In this document: piece by piece, positions 1-8,076 of the stretch
Position numbering within the stretch: the stretch's first letter is position 1
Layout: every line of letters begins with the position of its first letter
NCBI GenBank assembly: GCA_945869725.1
Contig: CAMBPO010000003.1
Location: 1-64,000, forward strand
Length of the DNA stretch: 64,000 nucleotides
Origin: Klebsiella pneumoniae
Lineage (GTDB): Bacteria > Pseudomonadota > Gammaproteobacteria > Pseudomonadales > Pseudohongiellaceae
Direction: 5' to 3'
Translations under genes and position numbers: made by a program
Notes under the pieces: generated by a model
Seen by the model: only the letters and a program-made list of their open reading frames with translations
Told to the model about the DNA's origin: nothing
Databases searched by the model: none

Positions 1-97
1 GTCAACCAAATAGAGATGCCGATAAACATACCTCGTTGAACGCATTCATTCAACGGTTGTAAAAAATATGACTGTATCCAGGAAATATAGTCTGGGC

Positions 98-811
98 TCA
101 GGGGTTGTCGCGCCGTACCTCCTCGATCAACTCGAGATCTGACACAGGCCTCAGCATGGAAGACTCATCCAGTATATTAAAAGGTACCGGGACTTCACTT
201 CGCCCGGGGATGGAGACACTTCTGATGTAGTCATTCAACCGCTGTTGAGCATCCTCATCAACTGCAACCTGAACATTTTGCCTTTCAGTCATGTCAGGTG
301 TTGTTTGCTCGGTTGTTGCGGTTGAGCTAGCGATATCAGGTTGAACGCCAGGTTGGGTTAACACAGACTGCATCCCTACAAACACCGCCAGTGCTACTGA
401 CGCTGCGATGGCCAGGCGTGCCATATCCCTCTGCCATGGTTTGATAGTTTTCCTGGCTGCAGAGTGCAAATTTTGCCTATCGGTAACTTGCAGTGGCTGC
501 TGATCAACCTCCATCATGATGCGATCAAGCAAGGTACCTGAATTGTTGTTCGTCAAAGGGAGTGATGCGGTGCGCATATCAAGTGGTTCTGCATCAAACG
601 CTGCGCGCGCAAGATTATATCTTTCCCACTTCATTCGCAGTTCAGGCGATGCAGCAACCCGGGATAACAACCTTCGCAACTCAAATTCCCCTAGCTCGCC
701 ATCCATAAGCGCCGACAATGCCTCTTCTTCATTCAGGGACAGGTTCTGGTTATCGCCATTCATGGAGTCTGAATCCTTCTGTGCTGTTCTATCCTGCTCT
801 TTCTGATTCAT
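98..811 (-). CDS. rseA: Anti-sigma-E factor RseA/MucA
   Basis: Inner-membrane anti-sigma factor that holds RpoE inactive until envelope stress triggers its proteolysis. The 237-residue protein has the family N-terminal block LSALMDGELGEFELRRLL (about residues 32-49), then a KWERYNLAR segment, one predicted membrane span at about 130-150, and a periplasmic tail, which is the expected RseA/MucA topology. GAGG lies 7 nt before the ATG at 811 and supports that start. It follows rpoE on the same strand after 127 bp, the usual rpoE-rseA order. The expected partner rseB would lie beyond the left edge. Assignment rests on order plus the N-terminal motif. Confidence 0.9.
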   Translation of the reverse strand: MNQKEQDRTAQKDSDSMNGDNQNLSLNEEEALSALMDGELGEFELRRLLSRVAASPELRMKWERYNLARAAFDAEPLDMRTASLPLTNNNSGTLLDRIMMEVDQQPLQVTDRQNLHSAARKTIKPWQRDMARLAIAASVALAVFVGMQSVLTQPGVQPDIASSTATTEQTTPDMTERQNVQVAVDEDAQQRLNDYIRSVSIPGRSEVPVPFNILDESSMLRPVSDLELIEEVRRDNP

Positions 812-938
812 GCAGTTGCCTCATTAGGGATTTGCATTTTCTGACCGACTTAAAACCAAAGTTGAAATCGTGACAGTGCTAGGACAGCTTATTCTGTCTC
901 AAGTTCCACTGCATCTGAAAAAAGCACCGCTCCAGGCG

Positions 939-1517
939 TCATGGATTCATTGCTTCTCTAACACACTTGTCGATTGCTTCTCTTGCCCGAAATATACGAG
1001 ACCGCACCGTGCCAACAGGGCAATCCATAATCTCGGTAATATCTTCATAGCTGAGGCCTGAGAATTCACGCAGTGTGAATGCCGTTCTTAGCTCTTCAGG
1101 CAGATTATCAATTGCTTTGTTGATAATTCGTTGCAGATCTTCCTTTTCCATTGTTGCATCGGGTGTTTCAACATCGCGCAACGTACTGGTGTCATCAATC
1201 AACTCTGCATCATCCATATCGACATCAGTACTGGGCGGTCTCCTGCCCCGTGATACCAGGTAATTCTTGGCGCTATTTACCGCTATGCGATAAAGCCATG
1301 TATAGAATGCGCTCTCACCCCTGAAACTGGGCAGTGCCCGATAAGCCTTGAGAAATGCTTCCTGAGCGACATCCTCAGCCTCGTGCGGGTCTTTGACAAA
1401 GCGACTTATCAAGCCCAGTACCTTGTGCTGATAACGCAACACAAGCAGGGTAAAAGCTCTGGAATCGTTCTGTAGTACTCGCTCTACCAGTTGATTGTCG
1501 GTGTCCGTGCTTTTCAT
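939..1517 (-). CDS. rpoE: RNA polymerase ECF sigma factor RpoE (AlgU)
   Basis: Extracytoplasmic-function sigma factor for the envelope stress regulon. At 192 residues it has the normal size for the family. Region 2 is visible at about residues 22-95 (LVLRYQHKVLGLISRFV, then AFLKAYRALPSFRGESAFYTW), and region 4, the -35-binding helix-turn-helix, at about 138-185 (LPEELRTAFTLREFSGLSYE, then CPVGTVRSRIFRAREAI). It is divergent from nadB and upstream of rseA, exactly as algU-mucA and nadB lie in Pseudomonas. Autoregulation through a sigma-E promoter in the 116-bp divergent gap is expected from the family, but I could not point to a convincing promoter pair there. Confidence 0.96.
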   Translation of the reverse strand: MKSTDTDNQLVERVLQNDSRAFTLLVLRYQHKVLGLISRFVKDPHEAEDVAQEAFLKAYRALPSFRGESAFYTWLYRIAVNSAKNYLVSRGRRPPSTDVDMDDAELIDDTSTLRDVETPDATMEKEDLQRIINKAIDNLPEELRTAFTLREFSGLSYEDITEIMDCPVGTVRSRIFRAREAIDKCVREAMNP

Positions 1518-1633
1518 ACAATGGTGACTGACTACCTGTTGAAACGTTTTACAGCGGTGACCTGATAATCAATCAGATCGCAGGATATGAATATGATGGG
1601 AGAGTCTATAGAATTCTGCGTTCTTGCACCACA

Positions 1634-3274
1634 ATGGATACAGCGACCTTGTTCGACTTTGACATTCTGATTATTGGCAGCGGTGCAGCAGGCTTGAGTC
1701 TTGCGTTAAAAACGGCTGAGTTTGCCAAAGTTGCTGTGTTGAGCAAGGGTACTCTGAGTCAGGGTGCAACTTACTGGGCTCAAGGTGGTATCGCCGCCGT
1801 ACTCGATGAAAGCGACAGTATTGATGCTCATATTGCAGATACCCTGGACTCAGGTGCGGGACTTTGCCATGAGGACATTGTCAGGCACATTGTTGAGCAC
1901 AGTCAGCAAGCTATTCAATGGCTGGTTGAGCAAGGTGTGCCCTTCACCGTTCTGACGCCGGAGGAAGCCGGCTCAGGCCCTGCGTCAATGCCATTGAATC
2001 GCGACAATCTGAAGCCTCTTCACCTCACTCAGGAAGGCGGCCATAGTCAGCGCAGAATTATTCATGCAACCGACGCTACTGGGCGGGCTGTATTTGAAAC
2101 ACTCAAAGACAGAGCTCTGCAAACGCCGGGTATAACGCTGTTTGAAAACAGATTGGCGATTGATCTGATCGCGTCCGAGAAACTCGGCTTGCCTGGAAAA
2201 ACCTGCGTTGGCGCTTACGTCTTTAACCCCGATACCGACAAAGTCGAAGTCTTCAAGGCACGCTTTGTGATTCTGGCCAGTGGCGGCGCAAGCAAAGCAT
2301 ATCTGTACACAACTAATCCAGACAGTGCGACGGGTGACGGTATTGCAATGGCATGGCGTGCTGGCTGCCGTGTGGCCAACATGGAATTCAACCAGTTTCA
2401 CCCAACCTGCCTGTATCATGCGCATGCCAAGTCATTTTTGATTACTGAGGCCCTGCGCGGCGAAGGTGCAACGCTGGAGTTGCCCGACGGCAGTCGGTTT
2501 ATGCCGGAGTTTGATGTGCGGGCGGAGTTGGCACCGCGGGACATCGTGGCGCGTGCGATTGATCATGAAATGAAGCGTCTGGGTTGTGATTGTGTCTATC
2601 TCAATATTTCGCATCAGCCAGCGGCATTTATAAAAGAACATTTCCCTACTATTTATACGCGTTGTCTTGAGTATGGTATCGATATTACTCAGGATCGTAT
2701 TCCAGTGGTGCCCGCTGCCCACTATACCTGCGGCGGGGTGATGGTTGATAAGTGTGGCAGAACCGATATTAGCAACCTGTATGCGATTGGCGAGACCAGC
2801 TTTACAGGATTGCACGGCGCCAATCGCATGGCGAGTAACTCGCTTCTTGAGTGTTTTGTGCTGGCATTTGGTGCGGCCGAGGATATCTATTCGCGATTTG
2901 ATTACATTAACAAAGTGCCGCTCAGTATTCCGGACTGGGATGAAAGCCGCGTGACCCGATCTCAGGAAGAAGTGGTTGTGGCGCATAACTGGGATGAGTT
3001 GAGACGGGTGATGTGGGACTTTGTTGGCATTGTGCGCAGCGATAGCCGATTGTTAAGAGCCAGCAAACGCATAGATCTACTTGAGCAGGAAATCTCTTTT
3101 CATTATCGTCACTATCTGATCAGTCGTGATTCTCTGGAGTTAAGAAATCTCGTGCTGGTTGCCAAGCTGATTGTGGACTGTGCGCTGTTGCGCAAAGAAA
3201 GCCGCGGTCTGCACTTTAATATTGATTACCCCGAGCTCAGTGATGTTGCTGCCGATACGATCCTTAGACCGTGA
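1634..3274 (+). CDS. nadB: L-aspartate oxidase NadB
   Basis: FAD enzyme that oxidises L-aspartate to iminoaspartate, the first step of de novo NAD synthesis; NadA then condenses the product with dihydroxyacetone phosphate. The 546-residue length is normal. The dinucleotide-binding motif IGSGAAGLSLAL is at about residues 14-25, the quinone-reductase-like substrate loop TEALRGEGATLE near 270, and the HGANRMASNSLLE motif near 390. It is divergent from rpoE and convergent with ygfX, matching the algU-nadB order of Pseudomonas. No strong Shine-Dalgarno precedes the ATG. No other NAD-pathway gene is nearby. Confidence 0.97.
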   Translation: MDTATLFDFDILIIGSGAAGLSLALKTAEFAKVAVLSKGTLSQGATYWAQGGIAAVLDESDSIDAHIADTLDSGAGLCHEDIVRHIVEHSQQAIQWLVEQGVPFTVLTPEEAGSGPASMPLNRDNLKPLHLTQEGGHSQRRIIHATDATGRAVFETLKDRALQTPGITLFENRLAIDLIASEKLGLPGKTCVGAYVFNPDTDKVEVFKARFVILASGGASKAYLYTTNPDSATGDGIAMAWRAGCRVANMEFNQFHPTCLYHAHAKSFLITEALRGEGATLELPDGSRFMPEFDVRAELAPRDIVARAIDHEMKRLGCDCVYLNISHQPAAFIKEHFPTIYTRCLEYGIDITQDRIPVVPAAHYTCGGVMVDKCGRTDISNLYAIGETSFTGLHGANRMASNSLLECFVLAFGAAEDIYSRFDYINKVPLSIPDWDESRVTRSQEEVVVAHNWDELRRVMWDFVGIVRSDSRLLRASKRIDLLEQEISFHYRHYLISRDSLELRNLVLVAKLIVDCALLRKESRGLHFNIDYPELSDVAADTILRP

Positions 3275-3295
3275 AGTGGGTTTTATGGATTGATG

Positions 3296-3769
3296 TTAAT
3301 GCGGGTATTTGACTGATTTGGCCTGGCGAAGAGGCTTTCGGCGATACTGACCCGCAGATAAAAAGCAGCGGATTCGACGTTGGTCTTCATGACTGCAAGA
3401 GTCGGGCAGAATAATCAGCGTATGTCTGTTGCCTGCAGTTCTGAATTCAAGAACTTGAATCCACGAGAGACAATAGAAATGGGTCAGCTCTGCTTTAAGC
3501 CAGCGCCCATTGCTAAGCTTCAGTGCCATTGACGGTTGCCCGGTGTTTTGCTCGATATCGGTATCGTTGTCAGTGTCACAGGTAAATCCGCAAATCCTCG
3601 GCTCCCCTGTTGTCCAGGCCAGACACTGAACGCACACGAGCAACAAAAAGCCTGCCAGCACTGGTGCCGTGATGTTCGAGATCGCAAGTCCGCAGATAAC
3701 AGCTAGCATGACGAGGCCACGCAGGCTCGATAGATATCGGGATTGTGAAAAGTGGATATCCATATCCAT
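3296..3769 (-). CDS. ygfX: YgfX/CptA-type membrane protein
   Basis: Small inner-membrane protein of the YgfX (CptA) family, reported in E. coli as the membrane partner of SdhE/YgfY and proposed to affect cytoskeletal proteins. The 157-residue sequence has two closely spaced hydrophobic spans at about residues 16-50, then a soluble C-terminal part with the family pattern LSNGRWLKAEL and a LPDS segment before a charged end. Sequence similarity alone is weak, so the call depends on its position 9 bp after sdhE with ygfZ divergent beyond. The toxin-antitoxin interpretation is contested and I do not assume it here. Confidence 0.75.
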   Translation of the reverse strand: MDMDIHFSQSRYLSSLRGLVMLAVICGLAISNITAPVLAGFLLLVCVQCLAWTTGEPRICGFTCDTDNDTDIEQNTGQPSMALKLSNGRWLKAELTHFYCLSWIQVLEFRTAGNRHTLIILPDSCSHEDQRRIRCFLSAGQYRRKPLRQAKSVKYPH

Positions 3770-3778
3770 GGTGATTGC

Positions 3779-4048
3779 TCAATGTGGTCTGGCGACGCCC
3801 GAAACAGCAAACTCACGAATTTTTGCGATGATAATTTGCATTTCTTTATCTGGATGTTGGACGCGCTCAACAAGACAAGCAAACAAATCCTGATCTTCCT
3901 CTGTTAGCAAACGTTCATAACGTTTGTGATCAGTATCATCTAGTTCCGGCAACTTTTTCTCTGCAAAAGGCAGAAGCAGAATATCTAGCTCCCACATGCC
4001 GCGGCGACTATGCCAGAGCATTTTTTTGTAGGCGATATCTGATACCAT
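3779..4048 (-). CDS. sdhE: FAD assembly factor SdhE (YgfY)
   Basis: Small all-helical protein that promotes covalent FAD attachment to the succinate dehydrogenase flavoprotein SdhA. The 89 residues include the family signature SRRGMWELD (residues 14-22, the conserved RGxxE) and the acidic helix LTEEDQDLFACLV. GAGGAG 5 nt before the ATG supports the start. ygfX follows 9 bp downstream on the same strand and ygfZ is divergent, the arrangement known from many gammaproteobacteria. Confidence 0.93.
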   Translation of the reverse strand: MVSDIAYKKMLWHSRRGMWELDILLLPFAEKKLPELDDTDHKRYERLLTEEDQDLFACLVERVQHPDKEMQIIIAKIREFAVSGVARPH

Positions 4049-4130
4049 AAAGGCTCCTCGACAGGCGGCATTTTTTGCCGGCCCAACCTCCTTATACTAA
4101 CTCATAATCCGCTTTGAATCCGGAATAACT

Positions 4131-5057
4131 ATGACGACAATCATTGATACAGATACAGCTGTTGTCGACACCGGTGCCTGGTTTTTGACATTGGATTCCA
4201 TGGCAATCACTGAAGTAAATGGCGAAGACAGCAAACGCTTTTTACAAGGACAGCTCAGTTGTAACCTGCTGAAACTCAGCGAAGAAAATACTCTCAGGGG
4301 CGTATTGTGTAACCTCAAGGGGCGGGTGATCGCCGATGTCAGAATACTTTCCGGCGACGATGCGGTATTGCTGATATCGCGCGTCGATCTGCAGGAAAAA
4401 ATTCTTGCAACATTGAATAAGTACCGGGTGTTTTTCAAAACATCATTACAGGCAACCGGGATGCAGTATTGTGTTTACGGTATTGGTGGCTTCAATTTAG
4501 CCGCCACTCTCAATACCTTGGGAATCTCGTTGCCCGAAATTGCGGACAGTTGCGTTCGGGTCCAGGGCGTGACATTGATCAGAATGCCGATGACCTCTTT
4601 GTATACTCTCCCTCGTATTCTGGTGGTCTTCGAGCGCAGCTCAGAGCCGTCACAAGCGCTTTGGCAAACCCTGCAGCCCTTGCTCGAGCCCGTGCCAGAG
4701 TCTATGTGGACAGCAGCAGATATCAGAACGGGTCAGGCGCATCCTGATCTGAGTCAGTCTGAAGTGTTTACACCACAGCTGCTGAACTACGATATTAATG
4801 GCGCAATCGACTTTAAAAAGGGTTGTTACACAGGCCAAGAAATTGTCGCGCGTATGTTTTACAAGGCCGACGCAAAACGCAGGCTTTATTATTTGAACAG
4901 CGAGACTGTGCCAGGCTCTGACGAGAGTGAAGGTGTGTGTGCTTCGGCAGAGGATGTTGTCATGTCAGTGAGTTATGCAGATGGCAGCATTGAGAGTCTG
5001 GTAATCCTCAATTGTGAGCAGGCTGAGCAGATGAGCAATGTGTTCAGTTTCGAGTGA
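4131..5057 (+). CDS. ygfZ: Folate-binding Fe-S maintenance protein YgfZ
   Basis: Tetrahydrofolate-dependent factor that supports assembly or repair of a subset of iron-sulfur enzymes; it belongs to the GcvT aminomethyltransferase fold. The 308-residue protein carries the diagnostic motif KGCYTGQEIVARM around residue 230, whose cysteine is conserved in the family, and the N-terminal GEDSKRFLQGQLSCNL block. It is divergent from sdhE across an 82-bp gap that probably contains both promoters. The ORF ends 12 bp from the convergent M48 protease gene. Family length is normal. Confidence 0.93.
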   Translation: MTTIIDTDTAVVDTGAWFLTLDSMAITEVNGEDSKRFLQGQLSCNLLKLSEENTLRGVLCNLKGRVIADVRILSGDDAVLLISRVDLQEKILATLNKYRVFFKTSLQATGMQYCVYGIGGFNLAATLNTLGISLPEIADSCVRVQGVTLIRMPMTSLYTLPRILVVFERSSEPSQALWQTLQPLLEPVPESMWTAADIRTGQAHPDLSQSEVFTPQLLNYDINGAIDFKKGCYTGQEIVARMFYKADAKRRLYYLNSETVPGSDESEGVCASAEDVVMSVSYADGSIESLVILNCEQAEQMSNVFSFE

Positions 5058-5069
5058 TTCACTGCATGA

Positions 5070-6920
5070 TCAAAATTTGGCTGGCAACGGGCATCCTAAT
5101 ATTTCTGAAGTCGTGCGCATTAATTCATTTTCGGTCACAGTCACACCATTATCGTGATAAACACAGAGCAACATTGCGTCGAGCAATTGCCTCTTGTCAG
5201 CGTAGGTGAGCGATTTCAGTTGAGTGGCTGACGACTGAAAACTTAAAAGGGTCAATTGATCGGCCGGTATCAACTCAAGTCCTTTGGTATGCAGTGCATT
5301 TGCAGCAGAGTTGAATGCGAGTTCAGCATCAACGCCCGTTAAACCGCCGCTGAAGGTTAAAACTGATAGAAAGACACTGAGATTTTTTTGATGGTCGCTG
5401 AGACTTGTCTGCGCTGACAGATGAACCTGGGCATTAAAATCAAGCATCCTGTCCAAATGATTGCTTGCTAACTGGAATATCAACCAGGAGTGCAAATCAG
5501 GTCGGGGATCCGTCTCTATGAGTGTGCTCCAAACCGCTCGGATCTGCTTGTATTGCTGGTTTGTCAGTTGCCTTAGTGTGCCAAGGCACAAACTGATCAG
5601 CGCAAGACGATGTGCGGGTTCTATCACGGCTTGACTGTGGAAAAGTCTGGTGGCTTCAGCTGCGAGGGTTGGGCTGATTACTGCTAACCTTTGTTCAATA
5701 ACGCTAACACCTGATGGTGTTGACTCAAGATCCTGCCTGAGCATCAGGATACAGATAATTGCCGAAGCACCCAGTGCCTCCTTGGCAACGCGCTGATACT
5801 CAGCAGGCATTTCCAGCAGTACATGCTTTGCCTGGTTGATGTCCTCTTCATTCGCAGTGCCCGCCCTGCTGACAGCAAATCCGGCTGCCATCAATGGGGA
5901 CACAGCCGACTCTTGTATGGGGGTTGTTGCGCTGAATTCTCCGCTCCATTCAGGATCCAGGGCTTCAATGCGTTGCTTCAGCGGTGGATGAGTGGCAAAA
6001 AGCGCATTAAATTTATGTTTCACGCCTTCGCTGAACAAGGCATGACTGATTTGAGTTGCCGCCGGATTGTCAAGAAAGTGATTGTCGGTATCGATGCCGA
6101 TACGTTTTAGAGCTCCCGCAATACCAGCAGGATTTCGGGTGTATTGCACAGCCGATGCATCGGCAAGAAATTCACGTTGTCGACTGACAGCTGCCTTGAT
6201 AAGACCACCAAAAAATGATCCTGATGCGCCGATAACGAGCAAACCAATTCCAAAAATCGCCACTGCTGCGTTATTGTTGTTTCGCCGGGTCGAGGATGCT
6301 GCTCTCAGCAAATAATGACCCATTATCCCGAGCACCATAATGCCGTGTAGCAAGCCAATCAATCTCAGGTTAAGTCGCATATCACCATGCAGGATGTGAC
6401 TGAACTCGTGTGCAATGACCCCTTGGAGCTCGTCCCTGTTAAGCTTCTGAATGGCACCGCGCGTGACTCCAATAACAGCATCTGCACTGGAATGGCCGGC
6501 AGCAAATGCATTTATAGACACTTCCTCCATGATATAAACAGGCGGCACGGCAGTGCCCGATGCAATGGCCATTTCCTCTACAATATTCAGCAGCTTTTGT
6601 TCGTCTACTGTCTTTGGTGATATCAGTAGGCGCGCATTCATCATTTGAGCGACAGCATCACCCCCTTGTCTCAGACTGAATGTTTTAAACACACTGCTGA
6701 CAATAACAACCAGCAATACTGCAAGGCTTACGGCGGCATAAAGTCCAGGTCCCGTTTTGGTAAATACAGGCACGACCTCGGTATAGGTGCCAGAGATACT
6801 AAAAATGAGGTAGAGCAACAGGTTGGTTAAAACCAGCAAACTTAGCAACGATAGTACAAACAGAAAAACCAGATGCCGCGTGCGGCGTCTGGCAAGGTCT
6901 TGGGCTTTGAAAAAATCCAT
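5070..6920 (-). CDS. M48 family membrane metalloprotease with TerB-like tail
   Basis: Predicted inner-membrane zinc protease related to HtpX. Two hydrophobic spans lie near the N terminus (about residues 17-40 and 58-78), the zinc site HEFSHILHGD is at about 168-177, and two further spans follow before the REFLADASAVQYTRNP segment that supplies the third ligand. Unlike the roughly 290-residue HtpX, this 616-residue protein has a long mostly helical extension after about residue 320. Its end (LLDAMLLCVYHDNGVTVTEN, then CPLP) resembles TerB-like domains. It follows lemA by 35 bp, a common pairing. The substrate is unknown. Confidence 0.85.
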   Translation of the reverse strand: MDFFKAQDLARRRTRHLVFLFVLSLLSLLVLTNLLLYLIFSISGTYTEVVPVFTKTGPGLYAAVSLAVLLVVIVSSVFKTFSLRQGGDAVAQMMNARLLISPKTVDEQKLLNIVEEMAIASGTAVPPVYIMEEVSINAFAAGHSSADAVIGVTRGAIQKLNRDELQGVIAHEFSHILHGDMRLNLRLIGLLHGIMVLGIMGHYLLRAASSTRRNNNNAAVAIFGIGLLVIGASGSFFGGLIKAAVSRQREFLADASAVQYTRNPAGIAGALKRIGIDTDNHFLDNPAATQISHALFSEGVKHKFNALFATHPPLKQRIEALDPEWSGEFSATTPIQESAVSPLMAAGFAVSRAGTANEEDINQAKHVLLEMPAEYQRVAKEALGASAIICILMLRQDLESTPSGVSVIEQRLAVISPTLAAEATRLFHSQAVIEPAHRLALISLCLGTLRQLTNQQYKQIRAVWSTLIETDPRPDLHSWLIFQLASNHLDRMLDFNAQVHLSAQTSLSDHQKNLSVFLSVLTFSGGLTGVDAELAFNSAANALHTKGLELIPADQLTLLSFQSSATQLKSLTYADKRQLLDAMLLCVYHDNGVTVTENELMRTTSEILGCPLPAKF

Positions 6921-6955
6921 GAGTCCGAACTTCCGGCAGACAATCAGATTGGTGA

Positions 6956-7552
6956 CTAAAAGCTGACTTTAGGAGCAGCCTGAATCTCAGCAGAATCTGC
7001 AAATTCAAGCAGTCCGGCATCAGAACCGTGACCAAATGCAGCAGCGAATACCACAGGCGGAAAACTCTGGCGGTAGGTGTTGTAGTTCATGACCTGATCG
7101 TTGTAAGCCTGCCTGGCAAAAGCAACTTTGTTCTCAGTCGATGTTAGTTCTTCGCTCAACTGCATCATGTTCTGATTGGCTTTCAGATCCGGATAAGCTT
7201 CCATTACTACGTTCAGTCTGCCCAAAGCGCCGGCCAGTATGCCCTCTTGCCCTGCCAGTGCTGACATCGTAGCGGGGTCGCCAGGATTTGCCGAGGCCGC
7301 GCCAAGGCCTTGCGCTGCTGCGTTACGTGCCTGAATGACTGCTTCGAGCGTGTCGCGCTCATGAGACATATAGGCTTTGGCTGTTTCGACCAGATTGGGG
7401 ATCAGGTCGTAGCGACGCTTAAGCTGAACTTCAATCTGCGCAAAAGCATTCTGAAAGCGGTTCCGCAGGCTGACCAGTTGGTTATAAATACTGATCAGGT
7501 AGATGGCGAGAACGACGATTAGAAACAACAAAACGATAGCAAAGATACCCAT
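6956..7552 (-). CDS. lemA: LemA family protein
   Basis: Membrane-anchored LemA-type protein of unknown biochemical role, frequently encoded next to an M48 protease as here. One N-terminal span (about residues 2-22) precedes the conserved coiled helical domain with VSLRNRFQNAFAQIEVQLKR and RYDLIPNLVETAK, the strongest LemA signature. I start at the ATG at 7552 (198 residues). The longer open frame begins inside the GC-rich hairpin upstream and its first 24 residues are not LemA-like. AAGGGAG stands 10 nt before this ATG. Probably co-transcribed with the protease gene. Confidence 0.9.
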   Translation of the reverse strand: MGIFAIVLLFLIVVLAIYLISIYNQLVSLRNRFQNAFAQIEVQLKRRYDLIPNLVETAKAYMSHERDTLEAVIQARNAAAQGLGAASANPGDPATMSALAGQEGILAGALGRLNVVMEAYPDLKANQNMMQLSEELTSTENKVAFARQAYNDQVMNYNTYRQSFPPVVFAAAFGHGSDAGLLEFADSAEIQAAPKVSF

Positions 7553-7577
7553 TGGACACCGACTCCCTTGTCGATTG

Positions 7578-7614
7578 GCCACCGGGGCTGCGCCTGAGCG
7601 CAGCGCCGGGTGGC
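7578..7614. repeat. GC-rich REP-like hairpin before lemA
   Basis: Imperfect inverted repeat: the left arm GCCACCGGGGCTGCGC and the right arm GCGCAGCGCCGGGTGGC flank a CTGA loop, giving a stem of about 16 pairs in the 5' leader of lemA. It has the size and GC-richness of an extragenic palindrome. No T-run follows on either strand, so it is not a plain terminator. I saw no second copy in the window. Confidence 0.6.
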
Positions 7615-7635
7615 GCAGCATCACAAATGCCGCAA

Positions 7636-7839
7636 TCAGAGATCTTCGCGGCGTTGATTAAGGGCTCGCGTGTCACTGCCTGAGATGGCAGGAGCAGGAG
7701 CGGCCGTTATCTCAGTGTATTTTGTTTGCAAGGTGTTGAGCAAGCGCGAGACTGTTTCGGGCGATGCGGTGTTTTTCGCGAGAAAATCAAACACAACAGG
7801 CACGACAAAGAATGTCATTAGTGCCAGACGCAGCCGCAT
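7636..7839 (-). CDS. Possible small membrane-anchored protein
   Basis: A 67-residue open frame upstream of lemA on the same strand. It begins with a hydrophobic run (LALMTFFVVPVVFDFLA), followed by a polar, alanine/proline-containing tail, so it could be a small exported or anchored protein. No clear Shine-Dalgarno precedes the ATG at 7839, and an in-frame stop lies 13 codons upstream. I do not recognise a family. If it is not real, the whole 7553-8076 interval is noncoding and holds only the hairpin. Treat as tentative. Confidence 0.3.
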   Translation of the reverse strand: MRLRLALMTFFVVPVVFDFLAKNTASPETVSRLLNTLQTKYTEITAAPAPAISGSDTRALNQRREDL

Positions 7840-8076
7840 AACGCAGGCGGTGATCAGCGTTACACAACGGGATCAACTGCTCTGTTGCCTCAGATCTGAC
7901 ACGGGTATGGGTATTGATTGAATACTGACTACTCCTGAGATCGGAAGACTTTTACCTAATTAACAGGTGTAGATGGTCACGCTGACAAAGTGTAACCCAG
8001 CCACTGGTTTGCGTTAGAGAACGTCGTTGTTTCAGTAAAGTGACGTTCTCCATCGTCAGATGGCTGGCTCTGTGTA

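Noticed and set aside
1..97. Possible start of rseB on the minus strand (ATGs at 45 and 29)
   Set aside because: Only 9-15 codons are visible and neither ATG has a well-spaced ribosome-binding site; the expected family start cannot be recognised.
3296..4048. SdhE-YgfX as a toxin-antitoxin system
   Set aside because: The CptAB interpretation is disputed; position and SdhE motif fit flavin assembly of succinate dehydrogenase better.
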